Source: Paenibacillus terrae
GTDB taxonomy: Bacteria; Bacillota; Bacilli; Paenibacillales; Paenibacillaceae
Direction of reading: 5' to 3'
Assembly: GCF_005217525.1 (NCBI RefSeq)
Contig: NZ_PNXQ01000013.1
Coordinates: forward strand, 54,325 to 92,044
DNA length: 37,720 nt
In this document: positions 7,385-16,201 of the stretch, in pieces
How the letters are laid out: every line of letters begins with the position of its first letter
How positions within the stretch are numbered: position 1 is the first letter of the stretch
Position numbers and translations under genes: made by a program
The notes under the pieces: model-generated
What the model saw: the letters and a program-made list of their open reading frames with translations, nothing else
Told to the model about the DNA's origin: nothing
The model's database searches: none

Positions 7385-8830
7385 CTATACAAACTTGCGA
7401 TGATGCTTCTTGCCGTCGTATGAGAATAAGGCCAGCTTGCCTTCAATCATCGTTTCCAAATGAACGGTCCGCCCCCATAACTGATACACATACGGAAGCG
7501 TACGCTCCATATATTTTAAATCCAGCTCAATCCCTTCAAACTGATGCTTGAGCTTCAACTCGCCAGTGTGCAGATAATCTCCATCCTCAACGACGATATA
7601 AGGGGAGCCGCCATTCACACGCGAGAATACGAGCTGGTCCCGTATGTTCTCCCACGATTTATCTGTGATTTTCCAATCCGGCCCTCGTTTCTCAAACACG
7701 TATAGATCCAAATCCTCTGTCAGTTTCTTGGTCATGTAATTGCGTATAAAAGAGGTGTCTGAGTCAAATTCCCGTACCTCGAACATTTTAGCGCGTCCTT
7801 CGCCTGGTTTGCGTCCTTGTCGATCCTGCTCTTCACGGGTTGGGTTATCCCATCGCTTTTCAATATCCTCAAATATTTTAAGCCCCAAATAATACGGATT
7901 CAGGCTTTGCTTGGAAGGCTGTACGACAGAAGCGTTCAGCAGTGCAAATTCAACGGTTTCATCCCCGGTCAAATCCAATTCCCTGACAATCCGCTGATGC
8001 CAATAGGAGGCCCAGCCTTCATTCATAATTTTGGTCTCCATCTGGGGCCAGAAATACAGCATTTCGTCCCGCAGCATCGTCATGATATCCCGCTGCCAGT
8101 CCTCTAGCACTTCCGAAAATTCCTGAATAAACCAGACGACATCCTTCTCCGGTTCAGGCGGGAACTGTCGTATCTGTATGCCTCCGCTTTCCGTCGAATC
8201 CGGCTGTGGCTTCACCGTGTCCAGTGACCACAGATCATCGTAAGGACCGTCTGGGCGCTGCCGTTTTCCCGGTTCCTTTTGTTCACGGACTTTAAGCTCC
8301 ATATAGCGCTGTTTATCCAGATGTTGTGGTTTGATCAACTGCGGATCAATATGTTCCTGTATAGCCAGTACCGAATCAATGAAGGATTCGACGGCCTTCG
8401 AACCGTATTCCATTTCATAACCGCTGATCCGGTCTGCTGTGGCGGACATACTCTCCACCATATTGCGGTTGGAGGCCGAGAAGCGGGCATTGTGCTTGAA
8501 AAAATCACAGTGCGCCAGCACATGGGCGACAATCAGTTTATTCTGAACCAAAGAATTTCCCTCCAGCAGGAAGGCGTAGCAGGGATTGGAGTTGATAACC
8601 AACTCATAGATTTTGCTCAGGCCAAAATCGTACTGCATCTTCATTTTATGAAATGTTTTTCCAAAGCTCCAGTGGCTAAACCGAGTGGGCATCCCGTAGG
8701 CTCCAAACGTGTAGACAATATCGGCCGGGCAAATTTCATACCGCATCGGATAGTAGTCCAGCCCGAATCCGCTGGCAACTTCCATAATTTCAGCAATGGC
8801 GTATTCCAGCTCCCGATGGTCACTGCTCAT
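7385..8830 (-). CDS. spoVR: SpoVR-family protein
   Basis: Stage V sporulation protein R, needed in B. subtilis for proper spore cortex formation; its biochemical activity is not known. It has 481 residues against about 468 in B. subtilis and shows family-typical stretches such as [19 protein letters not shown] and [13 protein letters not shown] (about residues 70-113), [19 protein letters not shown], and a C-terminal ARQ-type region. The ATG overlaps the yhbH stop by four bases (ATGA), with AAGGGGGGAG upstream, so the two are translationally coupled. The conserved prkA-yhbH-spoVR functional trio is split here: the prkA piece lies 6 kb away on the other strand. Confidence 0.93.
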   Translation of the reverse strand: MSSDHRELEYAIAEIMEVASGFGLDYYPMRYEICPADIVYTFGAYGMPTRFSHWSFGKTFHKMKMQYDFGLSKIYELVINSNPCYAFLLEGNSLVQNKLIVAHVLAHCDFFKHNARFSASNRNMVESMSATADRISGYEMEYGSKAVESFIDSVLAIQEHIDPQLIKPQHLDKQRYMELKVREQKEPGKRQRPDGPYDDLWSLDTVKPQPDSTESGGIQIRQFPPEPEKDVVWFIQEFSEVLEDWQRDIMTMLRDEMLYFWPQMETKIMNEGWASYWHQRIVRELDLTGDETVEFALLNASVVQPSKQSLNPYYLGLKIFEDIEKRWDNPTREEQDRQGRKPGEGRAKMFEVREFDSDTSFIRNYMTKKLTEDLDLYVFEKRGPDWKITDKSWENIRDQLVFSRVNGGSPYIVVEDGDYLHTGELKLKHQFEGIELDLKYMERTLPYVYQLWGRTVHLETMIEGKLALFSYDGKKHHRKFV

Positions 8831-9993
8831 CCAGCGCTCCCCCCTTCCCGTTTGCGAAAAAAGGTGCGTAAGGCTTCGTATACCTCGCCCTTTTCCTTGA
8901 TGACGTAATACATGAATTGATCCATCTTGATGTTCTTATAGGCCGACATCAGTGTGCTGCTGCGGTTATATTGATTCACTTCTCCATAGCCGAACATGTT
9001 GCTGCGCTTCATAAGCTCCTCGATTAACTTCACGCACCGCTCGTTGTCCGAGGTCAGATTGTCGCCGTCAGAGAAATGGAAGGGATAAATATTATAGCTG
9101 GAAGGAGGATAGCGCTTGTCGATAATCTCCAATGCCTTGAGATAGGCTGAAGAGCAGATCGTGCCACCACTTTCTCCACGAGTGAAAAATTCCTCCTCTG
9201 TAACCTCTTTGGCTTCGGTATGATGCGCCAGAAAGACAATCTCCACCTTTTCATATTGACGGCGCAAAAAGCGGGTCATCCAGAAAAAGAAGCTGCGGGC
9301 GCAATATTTTTCAAAAGATCCCATCGAGCCGGAAGTATCCATCATCGCAATGATCACAGCGTTGGATTGAGGGATGGTTTTTTCCTCCCATGTTTTATAA
9401 CGGAGATCGTCAGGACTGATATGATGAATGCCCGGCTTCCCCTGACGAGCGTTGCGACGCAGATTTTCGAGAATGGTTCGCTTCTTGTCAATGTTGGCCT
9501 GCATGCCTTTTTTGCGTATATCATTGAATACGATAGACTCAACCTCAATCTGTTCCTTGTCTTTCTGCTGCAAATGCGGTAATTCCATATCCTCGAACAG
9601 CATATCTTCCAGTTCTTCCATGCTGACTTCTGTCTCCATGATATCGTGTCCAGGCTGGTCTCCGGCCTTCTCGCCTTTACCGGGCTTCTGGGAAGCAGGA
9701 TCGCGTCCGATGACATCGCCCACCTGACTGTCGCCATCCCCTTGCCCTACATGCTTTTGCTTCTGATAATTATAAATGAAGCGATATTCGTCCAGACTGC
9801 GAATCGGCACTTTAATAATCTGCTTACCGTCTGACATGATAATATTTTCTTCCGTAATCAGATCAGGCAGATTTTGCTTAATCACATCTTTGACCTTCTG
9901 CTGATGACGCTGCTGGTCTTGGTACCCTTTGCGATGCAGCGACCAATCTTCGCGGGATACGACGAATGAATATGGCTGACGTGGTTCCGGCAT
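8827..9993 (-). CDS. yhbH: YhbH sporulation protein (DUF444, von Willebrand A domain)
   Basis: Partner of the PrkA kinase in sporulating firmicutes and of YeaG in enterics. It has 388 residues, close to the 392 of B. subtilis YhbH. A basic N-terminal part and a Gly/Asp-rich linker (about 85-118) precede a vWA-like domain with the metal-site motif DTSGSMG (Asp219) and a later HFSDGDN. I choose the ATG at 9993, preceded by GGGGGGTG seven bases upstream, over the GTG at 10020. It is the first gene of an operon with spoVR, sharing ATGA. No clear promoter was recognised in 9994-10080, where a mother-cell sigma-E site would be expected. Confidence 0.92.
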   Translation of the reverse strand: MPEPRQPYSFVVSREDWSLHRKGYQDQQRHQQKVKDVIKQNLPDLITEENIIMSDGKQIIKVPIRSLDEYRFIYNYQKQKHVGQGDGDSQVGDVIGRDPASQKPGKGEKAGDQPGHDIMETEVSMEELEDMLFEDMELPHLQQKDKEQIEVESIVFNDIRKKGMQANIDKKRTILENLRRNARQGKPGIHHISPDDLRYKTWEEKTIPQSNAVIIAMMDTSGSMGSFEKYCARSFFFWMTRFLRRQYEKVEIVFLAHHTEAKEVTEEEFFTRGESGGTICSSAYLKALEIIDKRYPPSSYNIYPFHFSDGDNLTSDNERCVKLIEELMKRSNMFGYGEVNQYNRSSTLMSAYKNIKMDQFMYYVIKEKGEVYEALRTFFRKREGGSAG

Positions 9994-10087
9994 TGTTAGG
10001 CACCCCCCAAGTGGATACACGGCACAGTTTGGCCTTGTTGGTTATTAAGTATATTCACGGGGATGTACGATATGTGATGGAACTCGA

Positions 10088-10116
10088 TTTAAATTCTGCC
10101 CGTTTGCTTTTATAAT
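10088..10116 (+). promoter_or_regulatory. Promoter of the lantibiotic-associated two-component system
   Basis: TTTAAA (10088-10093), a 17-base spacer and a perfect TATAAT (10111-10116), 42 bases before the regulator ATG. The -35 is weak but the spacing is ideal. The ribosome site GGAGAA lies about nine bases before the ATG. Confidence 0.55.
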
Positions 10117-10157
10117 GAAAGTAAAAAATGTAAAAAAAGAATGGAGAACCTTGAGTT

Positions 10158-10877
10158 ATGGAAGAAATTGCAGTACTTATAGTAGACGATGAACAGGGGC
10201 TGCGGGATATGCTGACAATGGTGTTAAAAAAAGAAGGATTCCTTCATGTTAAGCATGCAGCAACGGGTCAGGAAGCGCTGCAAGTCGTGATGGAATCTCA
10301 GATTGATGTGATTGTGCTTGATGTTATGCTCCCTGATAGCGATGGGTTTGAGGTGTGTCGTCATTTGCGTCTATATACGGAAGCTCCTATTCTTTTTTTG
10401 ACGGCAAGAGATACAGACCTGGACAAATTAATGGGATTTGGTATCGGGGGGGACGATTATATTACCAAACCGTTTAACCCTCTGGAAGTCGTTGCGCGTA
10501 TGAAAGCTCGAATGAGATATCGGAAAGTTCCGACTGTGGCCATGAAACCGTCCTTACGCACTTTAGATTTTGGATATTTTCGTCTGGAGTTGGAATCCGG
10601 TGTGTTGTATGTGGAGGACAAGCAGGTCGATTGTCCGGCACGTGAATGGCTACTGCTGGTATTTTTATGTAAGCACCCAAACCGTATTTTCAGTGTACGG
10701 CAGCTATACGAGGCGATATGGAGCGAGGCCTTCTTGGGTGATGAGAAGACTGTAGTGATTCATATCTCCCGTTTACGAAAAAAAATAGAGCCTGAACCTA
10801 AGCAACCGCAATTTTTAATTAATGTAAGAGGACTTGGTTATAAAATGATGTCAGTCAAGAGGGAGGAGCAAGAATGA
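10158..10877 (+). CDS. lanR: Response regulator of the lantibiotic cluster (LanR-type, OmpR family)
   Basis: A 239-residue transcription factor. The receiver domain carries Asp10-Asp11, phosphoacceptor Asp55 in VIVLDVMLP, Thr of FLTAR and Lys of TKPFN, so it should be phosphorylatable. The winged helix (about 140-232) ends with NVRGLGYKM. It overlaps the kinase gene by four bases (ATGA) and is followed by immunity transporter genes. It probably activates the immunity genes and perhaps lanA when lantibiotic or cell-wall stress is sensed. It is the intact regulator of the cluster, in contrast to the receiver-dead one at 17574-18251. It could also belong to the broader BceR group. Confidence 0.88.
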   Translation: MEEIAVLIVDDEQGLRDMLTMVLKKEGFLHVKHAATGQEALQVVMESQIDVIVLDVMLPDSDGFEVCRHLRLYTEAPILFLTARDTDLDKLMGFGIGGDDYITKPFNPLEVVARMKARMRYRKVPTVAMKPSLRTLDFGYFRLELESGVLYVEDKQVDCPAREWLLLVFLCKHPNRIFSVRQLYEAIWSEAFLGDEKTVVIHISRLRKKIEPEPKQPQFLINVRGLGYKMMSVKREEQE

Positions 10878-11956
10878 ACCCTCTGGTTAAAATGTCCTTT
10901 CGTTTTATGAAAGTAACGTTATGCTTTGTACTGGCCTATGTTCTTTGTTTTGTGTTCTGCACGATCATATATATTTTTATAAAAAGTACATTTGCTGCAT
11001 CTCATGGTGCATCTCAAAATATAAATATTGATCTATTCTGGACAGGACTTGGTATCGTGCAAAGTATTGTATTCATAGCTGCCTATGGATGGTATATTGG
11101 TAAGCCACTAATTTACATGATGAAATGGATTGGAAATATATCAACGGGGGAATTCCAAGCGCCTCTAAGTGAGTTGAAACTGCGAGAGCGTAAAAAAAAT
11201 CGGGAAAATAGTTATAAGCTCCCGTATCAATTGTATAGAGAGCTTTTTGAACAAATGAACATATTATCTGCTCAATTGCGCCGTAATGAGGAGGAGAGAG
11301 TGGAAATAGAAAAGCGAAAACAGCAGTGGGTAGCAGGCGTAAGCCATGATCTGAAAACACCGTTAACCTATATCGAAGGATATGCAGCCATGCTAACTGC
11401 CCAAGAGTATGATTGGTCTGATGAAGAGAGAAGAAGCTTTAGCATATGCATCAGTGAAAAAGTGACGGAGATGAAGCAGTTGATTCAGGATCTAAATGCT
11501 TCTATGCAGTTCAAGGAGAGCTCTCTGCCGATTCAATTGAAGGAGGAAGACATTGTAGAGTTTCTGCGCAATGCAGTCATAGATATCGCTAACCATCCTT
11601 CAGCCGAGCAATACGAATTTTCTTTTACGTCAATGGAAGCAACATGTATTATGCTCTTTGATAGCAAATTATTAGGTAGAGCGCTACAAAATTTTTTAAT
11701 TAATGCGATCATCCATAACCCACCAGGTACACATGTTTCAATGGAAGTGAACAAAGCGAACGATAAGCTTCATATTTTTATCGAAGATGACGGCATAGGA
11801 ATAATTCCAAATGAGTTCATGCGGGCGTCTCACTCCAAAGGTCATGGAATACCTATTGCCAAAAGCTTTATTGAAGCGCATAACGGAACGCTTCATATCC
11901 TTCCAGGAAGTAAAACGGGTACAAGGATGGAGATTTCATTGCCGCTAAACATCTAA
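10874..11956 (+). CDS. lanK: Sensor histidine kinase of the lantibiotic cluster (LanK-type)
   Basis: A 360-residue membrane kinase. Two membrane helices are visible at about residues 13-37 and 55-78, leaving only about 17 residues outside the cell. The phosphoacceptor is His158 in AGVSHDLKTPL, and the ATP-binding part has NFLINAIIHNPPGT (N box), DDGIGI (G1) and SKGHGIPIAKSF (G2). NisK and SpaK have an outer domain of about 100 residues, so this kinase is more like BceS-type intramembrane sensors that detect the peptide through a transporter. It is cotranscribed with the regulator and followed by LanFEG after 140 bases. Confidence 0.88.
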   Translation: MNPLVKMSFRFMKVTLCFVLAYVLCFVFCTIIYIFIKSTFAASHGASQNINIDLFWTGLGIVQSIVFIAAYGWYIGKPLIYMMKWIGNISTGEFQAPLSELKLRERKKNRENSYKLPYQLYRELFEQMNILSAQLRRNEEERVEIEKRKQQWVAGVSHDLKTPLTYIEGYAAMLTAQEYDWSDEERRSFSICISEKVTEMKQLIQDLNASMQFKESSLPIQLKEEDIVEFLRNAVIDIANHPSAEQYEFSFTSMEATCIMLFDSKLLGRALQNFLINAIIHNPPGTHVSMEVNKANDKLHIFIEDDGIGIIPNEFMRASHSKGHGIPIAKSFIEAHNGTLHILPGSKTGTRMEISLPLNI

Positions 11957-12019
11957 CTTTTCAACATCTGATCTCACATTTTGAAGCTTGCTTGTTTTTT
12001 TGCCTGCTGTTTATGAACT

Positions 12020-12051
12020 GTTTACTTGATGTTAACTTTACTTCAGTAAAC
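12020..12051 (+). promoter_or_regulatory. Candidate regulator-binding and promoter region of the immunity operon
   Basis: Two similar blocks, ACTTGAT (12024-12030) and ACTTTAC (12035-12041), lie 11 bases apart, and GTTTACT/AGTAAAC form an inverted pair at 12020-12026 and 12045-12051. TTGATG (12027-12032) with a 17-base spacer leads to a poor -10 (AACTAT). LanR-type regulators bind short direct repeats with helical phasing, so this is a plausible binding site ahead of lanF. The repeats are seen; the function is inferred. Confidence 0.35.
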
Positions 12052-12098
12052 TATATGTAACTAAAACTTCAGCATTAAAAGTCGAGAGGAGATAGGAA

Positions 12099-13022
12099 AT
12101 GTCTGAATATGTAATACATACACAGCAGCTAACTAGGCGTTTTGGAAAACGGGAATTTGTAAAACGATTAAATCTCCAGGTACCCGGAGAGCAAATTTAT
12201 GGATTTTTAGGACCTAATGGGGCAGGTAAAACAACCACGATTCGTATGCTGCTCGGGCTGATTAAATCCACAGCTGGAGAAATTGAGATTTTCGGGAAAA
12301 AGCTAAAGGATCAGCGTATGGAAATTTTGAAGGATGTTGGTTCCTTGGTTGAATCACCTGCCTATTATGCTCATTTATCCGCATATAGAAATTTGGAAAT
12401 CGTTACAACGATGCGTGGACTGCCGACACGAAGAATTCATGAAGTGCTGGATTTGGTGAGATTAAGCAAGGATGCGTATCGTCCGGTAAAAGGATATTCC
12501 TTGGGGATGCGACAAAGACTGGGGATTGCCATGGCACTTATTTCTAATCCCAAATTGTTGATTCTTGATGAACCGACGAATGGTTTGGACCCGTCAGGTA
12601 TCCAGGAAATTCGGGAGTTAATTATGAACTTGCCTGGCGCTTACGGAATGACGGTACTGGTTTCGAGCCATTTATTAAGTGAGATTGAGCAGATTGCAAC
12701 CTATGTAGGAATTATTAATCAGGGTGAAATGATTTTCCAGGGAACGATGAAGGAACTCACAGCCAAAAGTAAGCCTCAATTATTCATCGAAACCCAAGAT
12801 CCTGTTCTGGCTGCAGGAGCACTGATTCAGCATGGATGGACGGCTGGAGCTGAATCCATGGAGCCCAAAGAAGTCGTAACTCCTATTGTGGATCGGCAAC
12901 AATCTTCGGAGATGATTAAGGTGCTTGTGGAACACAATCATCCCATTTATCGGGTAACAGAAAAGAAAAAAACATTGGAGGAGATATTCCTTGAACTGAC
13001 AGGTAAGGAGCGAAGCTTATGA
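12099..13022 (+). CDS. lanF: Lantibiotic immunity ABC transporter, ATPase subunit (LanF)
   Basis: The energy-providing subunit of a LanFEG exporter that removes the mature peptide from the producer's membrane. The 307-residue protein has Walker A GPNGAGKT (38-45), signature SLGMR (134-138), Walker B LLILDEP (153-159) and a following SSHLL switch. In place of the Q-loop Gln it has Glu85 (LVESPAYY), the E-loop variant that characterises LanF ATPases such as NukF, which separates it from the general ABC-2 group. It overlaps the first permease gene by four bases. GAGGAG lies about eight bases before the ATG. Confidence 0.9.
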   Translation: MSEYVIHTQQLTRRFGKREFVKRLNLQVPGEQIYGFLGPNGAGKTTTIRMLLGLIKSTAGEIEIFGKKLKDQRMEILKDVGSLVESPAYYAHLSAYRNLEIVTTMRGLPTRRIHEVLDLVRLSKDAYRPVKGYSLGMRQRLGIAMALISNPKLLILDEPTNGLDPSGIQEIRELIMNLPGAYGMTVLVSSHLLSEIEQIATYVGIINQGEMIFQGTMKELTAKSKPQLFIETQDPVLAAGALIQHGWTAGAESMEPKEVVTPIVDRQQSSEMIKVLVEHNHPIYRVTEKKKTLEEIFLELTGKERSL

Positions 13023-13726
13023 TACTCCGGGTTATAAAGGCAGAGGGATTCAAGCTAAAGAAAATATGCTGGTGGCTTCCTCTTCTACAGGGCTGTGTAC
13101 TTACAGGTATGACTGCCGTGGAATGGTATCTTTACTTTCGGCAAGGGCCAGGAGGTGTCTATGCTGGTTTTGCTGTTATGTTTATGTTTCTCTCGTTTGT
13201 GATGCTGCTTGGCGGTACACTTTTAGCGAGCATTATGGCGGGTACAGAGCATGATACTGATACATGGAAACAGCTTATGGCCATGCCTGTTCCCAGAAGC
13301 TACATCTATTTATCCAAAATAGTATGGATCGTGATTCTACAGTTTGGTACCGCCTTGATCACTATAGCAGGGATGAGCCTTATCTGGATGCTGTATACAA
13401 ACGAGCCAATTCCTTGGCGGATTATGCTGTTGCAGCCGATTAATGCAAGCTTGGCTACTCTACCAGTACTCGCAATTCAACTTTGGCTTTCTACGCTTTT
13501 CACTAATCAAGCATTCCCATTAGCGTTTGGTATATTTGGTTCTATTGCAAGCTTGTTTTTGGCACGCACAAGTATTCTATGGATTAAAATATTGCCTTGG
13601 TCATACCCTGCACTATCAAGCCCTCTGATTAAGGAACACATGATTTGGGTGATCGTTGCTTTAAGTGCAGGGATCATCTTTACGGGACTTGGTACATTAC
13701 AGTTTACCAAGCATGAATTCAAATAG
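13019..13726 (+). CDS. lanE: Lantibiotic immunity ABC transporter permease (LanE)
   Basis: A 235-residue membrane protein with about six hydrophobic segments, typical of LanE/MutE/SpaE permeases. It starts with an ATG overlapping lanF (ATGA), and AAGGAG lies nine bases upstream. The motif DTDTWKQLMAMPVPRSYIYLSK in the first cytoplasmic stretch is family-typical (W-K-x-L...P-x-x-R). It forms the channel together with the next gene product. Confidence 0.85.
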   Translation: MILRVIKAEGFKLKKICWWLPLLQGCVLTGMTAVEWYLYFRQGPGGVYAGFAVMFMFLSFVMLLGGTLLASIMAGTEHDTDTWKQLMAMPVPRSYIYLSKIVWIVILQFGTALITIAGMSLIWMLYTNEPIPWRIMLLQPINASLATLPVLAIQLWLSTLFTNQAFPLAFGIFGSIASLFLARTSILWIKILPWSYPALSSPLIKEHMIWVIVALSAGIIFTGLGTLQFTKHEFK

Positions 13727-13740
13727 AGAGGAGAAGCTAC

Positions 13741-14475
13741 ATGGGCTCTATTTTACGCGTGGAAACGATAAAGCTTCAATGGATCATGGTATGGATTCTC
13801 ATTATATTGGATGCGGTCATAAATTCTTTATTGGGAGTCTTGGAACTGAACGATTTGAAGCAGTTTTTTTCGCCTAGCTGGTTAACTTTATACACCTATT
13901 CAGCGCAATTTCACTCTATGTTTTTTTATCCGCTCTATTGTGGAATTATCGCTTCTCTTTTGTGTGCATACGAACATCGAGATGGGGGATGGAAGATTTT
14001 ATTGAGCAGTCCGTATCCTCGCCAACAAATCTATTATGCAAAATATATATTGCTCATTCTCATACTGGGGCTTGATCAGCTTATATTCATAGTAGGCTAT
14101 TTTGTAAGTGGAAATATAGCAGGTGCTCCAGGAGAAATCCCTTGGTCTGTCGTCCTTTCTACCGGTTTGGGAGGGTGGCTCGGGATTTTCCCTCTAGCAG
14201 CACTACAGCTTATGCTCTCGATAAAAATCCGGAATTTTGGAGCTTCTCTGGGAATGTCCATTTGCTGTGTGGTTCCTAATATTGTCATAACAGGCTTTCA
14301 TTCTACTATAGGTGCGTGGTTTCCTTTTACGATTCCTTATTATATCATGATGCCTCAAACAGCGACTTATGCACCCAGAGTTGAGCCTTATAGCCTTGGA
14401 TTGATTGTGATTTTTACGTTTTTAGCTTATCTGTATGGTGGAAGAAAGATGTTTGTGAATAGGGACTGGTTGTAG
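13741..14475 (+). CDS. lanG: Lantibiotic immunity ABC transporter permease (LanG)
   Basis: A 244-residue membrane protein with about six hydrophobic segments and the block DGGWKILLSSPYPRQQIYYAK, parallel to the DTDTWKQLMAMP block of LanE, so the two are paralogues. GAGAGGAGAAG precedes the ATG 15 bases after the lanE stop. It ends at TAG 14473-14475, immediately next to the stop codon (TTA on this strand) of the convergent lanC gene, with no intergenic base and no terminator between them. Confidence 0.85.
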   Translation: MGSILRVETIKLQWIMVWILIILDAVINSLLGVLELNDLKQFFSPSWLTLYTYSAQFHSMFFYPLYCGIIASLLCAYEHRDGGWKILLSSPYPRQQIYYAKYILLILILGLDQLIFIVGYFVSGNIAGAPGEIPWSVVLSTGLGGWLGIFPLAALQLMLSIKIRNFGASLGMSICCVVPNIVITGFHSTIGAWFPFTIPYYIMMPQTATYAPRVEPYSLGLIVIFTFLAYLYGGRKMFVNRDWL

Positions 14476-15837
14476 TTAGGATAGCATTAGGATGTAATCC
14501 CAAGCTAGCTCCTTGTTCTCAGAAACCCCTAATAAAGTAGCAGCAATTCCAGCAACGCCTTCAAGCATGCCCGCTTTTGACAGCCAGATCTGAGAGCCGT
14601 CCGCCTTTGGCTCGGGATCAAGAAATCCAAGTGGGCTATCCGCTTGAAAGCGATCAAGTAGACGGCTCGATAATTGTTGGACAAGTGGGATAAGCGCAGG
14701 CTCCTTACTGTGACACCACATTCGCCAAGATATCATGAGTAGACCGGCAAGACCGTGACAGAGTGCAGAGGAGTCCATTTCCCGTTCAGCCATCTCATAG
14801 GAGATTGCACTGATACAAGCTTTTACAGCCAATTTTTGCAGATCATCATTATGGAGAGCCTTTCCGGCAAGAAATAGGGAACAGGCGATGCCGGGTGTAC
14901 CGTAACACCATGCTTCTCTTGCTCGTTGGAAATCAAACTCTAGTGACCCTGTTTCAGCTTCAAATGGAACAATATGAGGCCAGTAGAAGCCGTATGTATC
15001 CTCATGTTTATACTTAAGCAACCATTCCGTAATGGATTCAATCGCTTGATATTGACCTGTTACTTCAATTCCAGCACTGTATGCAACGGATAATAAAGCC
15101 AACGGACCAGGAATACCATGTGCCATTCCACAATTGAAATTACCCAGAGGATAGTTACGTTTATCCCGGCCTAAAAATTGAAACTTTTGGGGAGAGTACC
15201 ACCCTGGGACATAACGACTGTGAATATGTATGGGATGTGTAAGATGAGTGAGAAATTGAAGAATAGGCTCAACAAGAGGAGTACAGATGGGGTCGGTTGA
15301 ACTCTTCAAAATATATCTTCCAATCCCTGAAGCTCCCGAAATGGTGTCAAAGGCTTGCATAGGCATCCCTTCGTGTAGACCTAATTGTTCTGTATTCGAC
15401 TGAAGCCATTGTTTCGTTAGAGGAATCATCCATTGATGGATCTGATGTAAGAAATTGCTGTAGTATTCGCCATGATTGGAAGCCTCACTCACGGAAGAAG
15501 CAATACCTGCCCATCCACTGTAAAGCGAGACATCGTTAAGACCATTTTTAGCAAGTGAAGCTTGGATTTGAGCCATGTTCAAGTGTATAGCCCCATTCCA
15601 ATCATACGAAGAGTCTGTAGCACGCCATTGGGATAGTAAATGAATATTACCAGGATAACCATGGGAAAGTGAAGTTCCTCCCCAAGGGTGGTACTTTGTT
15701 TCCGGCGAAACATTGTGTTCTGCATGGACTGCCGTATAGACGGATTCGGGATCGCATAGACGGAAGGCAATCTTTTTACTGATATCTCTTGCACGAGCTT
15801 GATCGGATTGTTGCATAACAAAACTATCCATTGTCAT
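14476..15837 (-). CDS. lanC: Lanthionine synthetase C-like cyclase, complete active site
   Basis: LanC enzymes bind zinc and add Cys thiols to dehydrated Ser/Thr, closing thioether rings. This 453-residue protein has every residue known to matter in NisC: Asp164 (FDTISGASG), His240 (CGMAHGIPG), Arg307 and Cys311 with Tyr312 (REAWCYGTPG), and Cys360-His361 (LCHGLAG). Cys311, Cys360 and His361 are the zinc ligands. It is transcribed away from the precursor gene, unlike most clusters where lanC is in the lanBTC operon. The ATG at 15837 has AAGGGGG eight bases upstream. It probably makes some or all rings of the peptide encoded at 16035. Confidence 0.92.
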   Translation of the reverse strand: MTMDSFVMQQSDQARARDISKKIAFRLCDPESVYTAVHAEHNVSPETKYHPWGGTSLSHGYPGNIHLLSQWRATDSSYDWNGAIHLNMAQIQASLAKNGLNDVSLYSGWAGIASSVSEASNHGEYYSNFLHQIHQWMIPLTKQWLQSNTEQLGLHEGMPMQAFDTISGASGIGRYILKSSTDPICTPLVEPILQFLTHLTHPIHIHSRYVPGWYSPQKFQFLGRDKRNYPLGNFNCGMAHGIPGPLALLSVAYSAGIEVTGQYQAIESITEWLLKYKHEDTYGFYWPHIVPFEAETGSLEFDFQRAREAWCYGTPGIACSLFLAGKALHNDDLQKLAVKACISAISYEMAEREMDSSALCHGLAGLLMISWRMWCHSKEPALIPLVQQLSSRLLDRFQADSPLGFLDPEPKADGSQIWLSKAGMLEGVAGIAATLLGVSENKELAWDYILMLS

Positions 15838-15927
15838 ATGAATGCCCCCTTTATTTTTTTCTCATTAATATTGTCGCTAAAAGCTGCTGAGTTGTCCTTA
15901 AAAATACTAAAAAGTAACGAAGGTTTA

Positions 15928-16003
15928 TCTTAAATGTACTCGTTGAAATTAAGACAAATGTAAGAATTTTATAAAGTCTAGTTAAGATTATATAACTTAT
16001 AAT
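15928..16003 (+). promoter_or_regulatory. Precursor-gene promoter with 11-bp phased boxes
   Basis: A -10 box TATAAT lies at 15998-16003 with no good -35 (17 bases upstream reads AGTCTA), as expected for an activated promoter. TTAAGA occurs at 15949-15954 and 15982-15987, with GTAAGA at 15960-15965 and ATAAAG at 15971-15976. All four are in exact 11-base register. The resulting AGA-N8-AGA is the complement of the TCT-N8-TCT element described for NisR. An inverted TCTTAA is at 15928-15933. The same 197-base gap must also drive the divergent lanC gene. Confidence 0.55.
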
Positions 16004-16034
16004 GAAATTGTAAAAAATAAAAGGAGGTAACAAG

Positions 16035-16187
16035 ATGAAAAATCAATTTGATCTGGACTTGCAAGTAGCTAAAAATGAGGTTGCTCCTAAAGAGGTCCAA
16101 CCAGCCAGTGGTCTTATCTGTACTCCTTCATGTGCAACAGGTACTTTGAATTGTCAAGTTAGTCTTACCTTCTGCAAAACGTGTTGA
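16035..16187 (+). CDS. lanA: Class I lantibiotic precursor peptide, nisin-like (LanA)
   Basis: A 50-residue peptide with a perfect AAGGAGG ribosome site seven bases upstream. Leader: residues 1-22, carrying FDLDL (5-9), the motif that recruits LanB and LanC in class I systems. By analogy with subtilin (cut after PQ) I place cleavage after Gln22, giving a 28-residue core starting PAS. The core has five Cys (29, 33, 40, 47, 50). Ser25 to Cys29 and Thr30 to Cys33 (CTPSC at 29-33) match nisin rings A and B, the lipid II pyrophosphate cage. Thr35 to Cys40 would be ring C, one residue shorter than in nisin. Ser43/Thr45 with Cys47/Cys50 could form two interlocked rings. It lies between divergent lanC and the lanC-lanR-lanB-lanT operon. 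It may be related to paenilan of P. polymyxa, which I cannot check. Confidence 0.93.
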   Translation: MKNQFDLDLQVAKNEVAPKEVQPASGLICTPSCATGTLNCQVSLTFCKTC

Positions 16188-16201
16188 TAACGAGAAAATA
16201 T

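Noticed and set aside
8279..8908. 209-codon frame opposite spoVR
   Set aside because: Lies entirely antisense to a well-supported gene and has no ribosome site or family motif.
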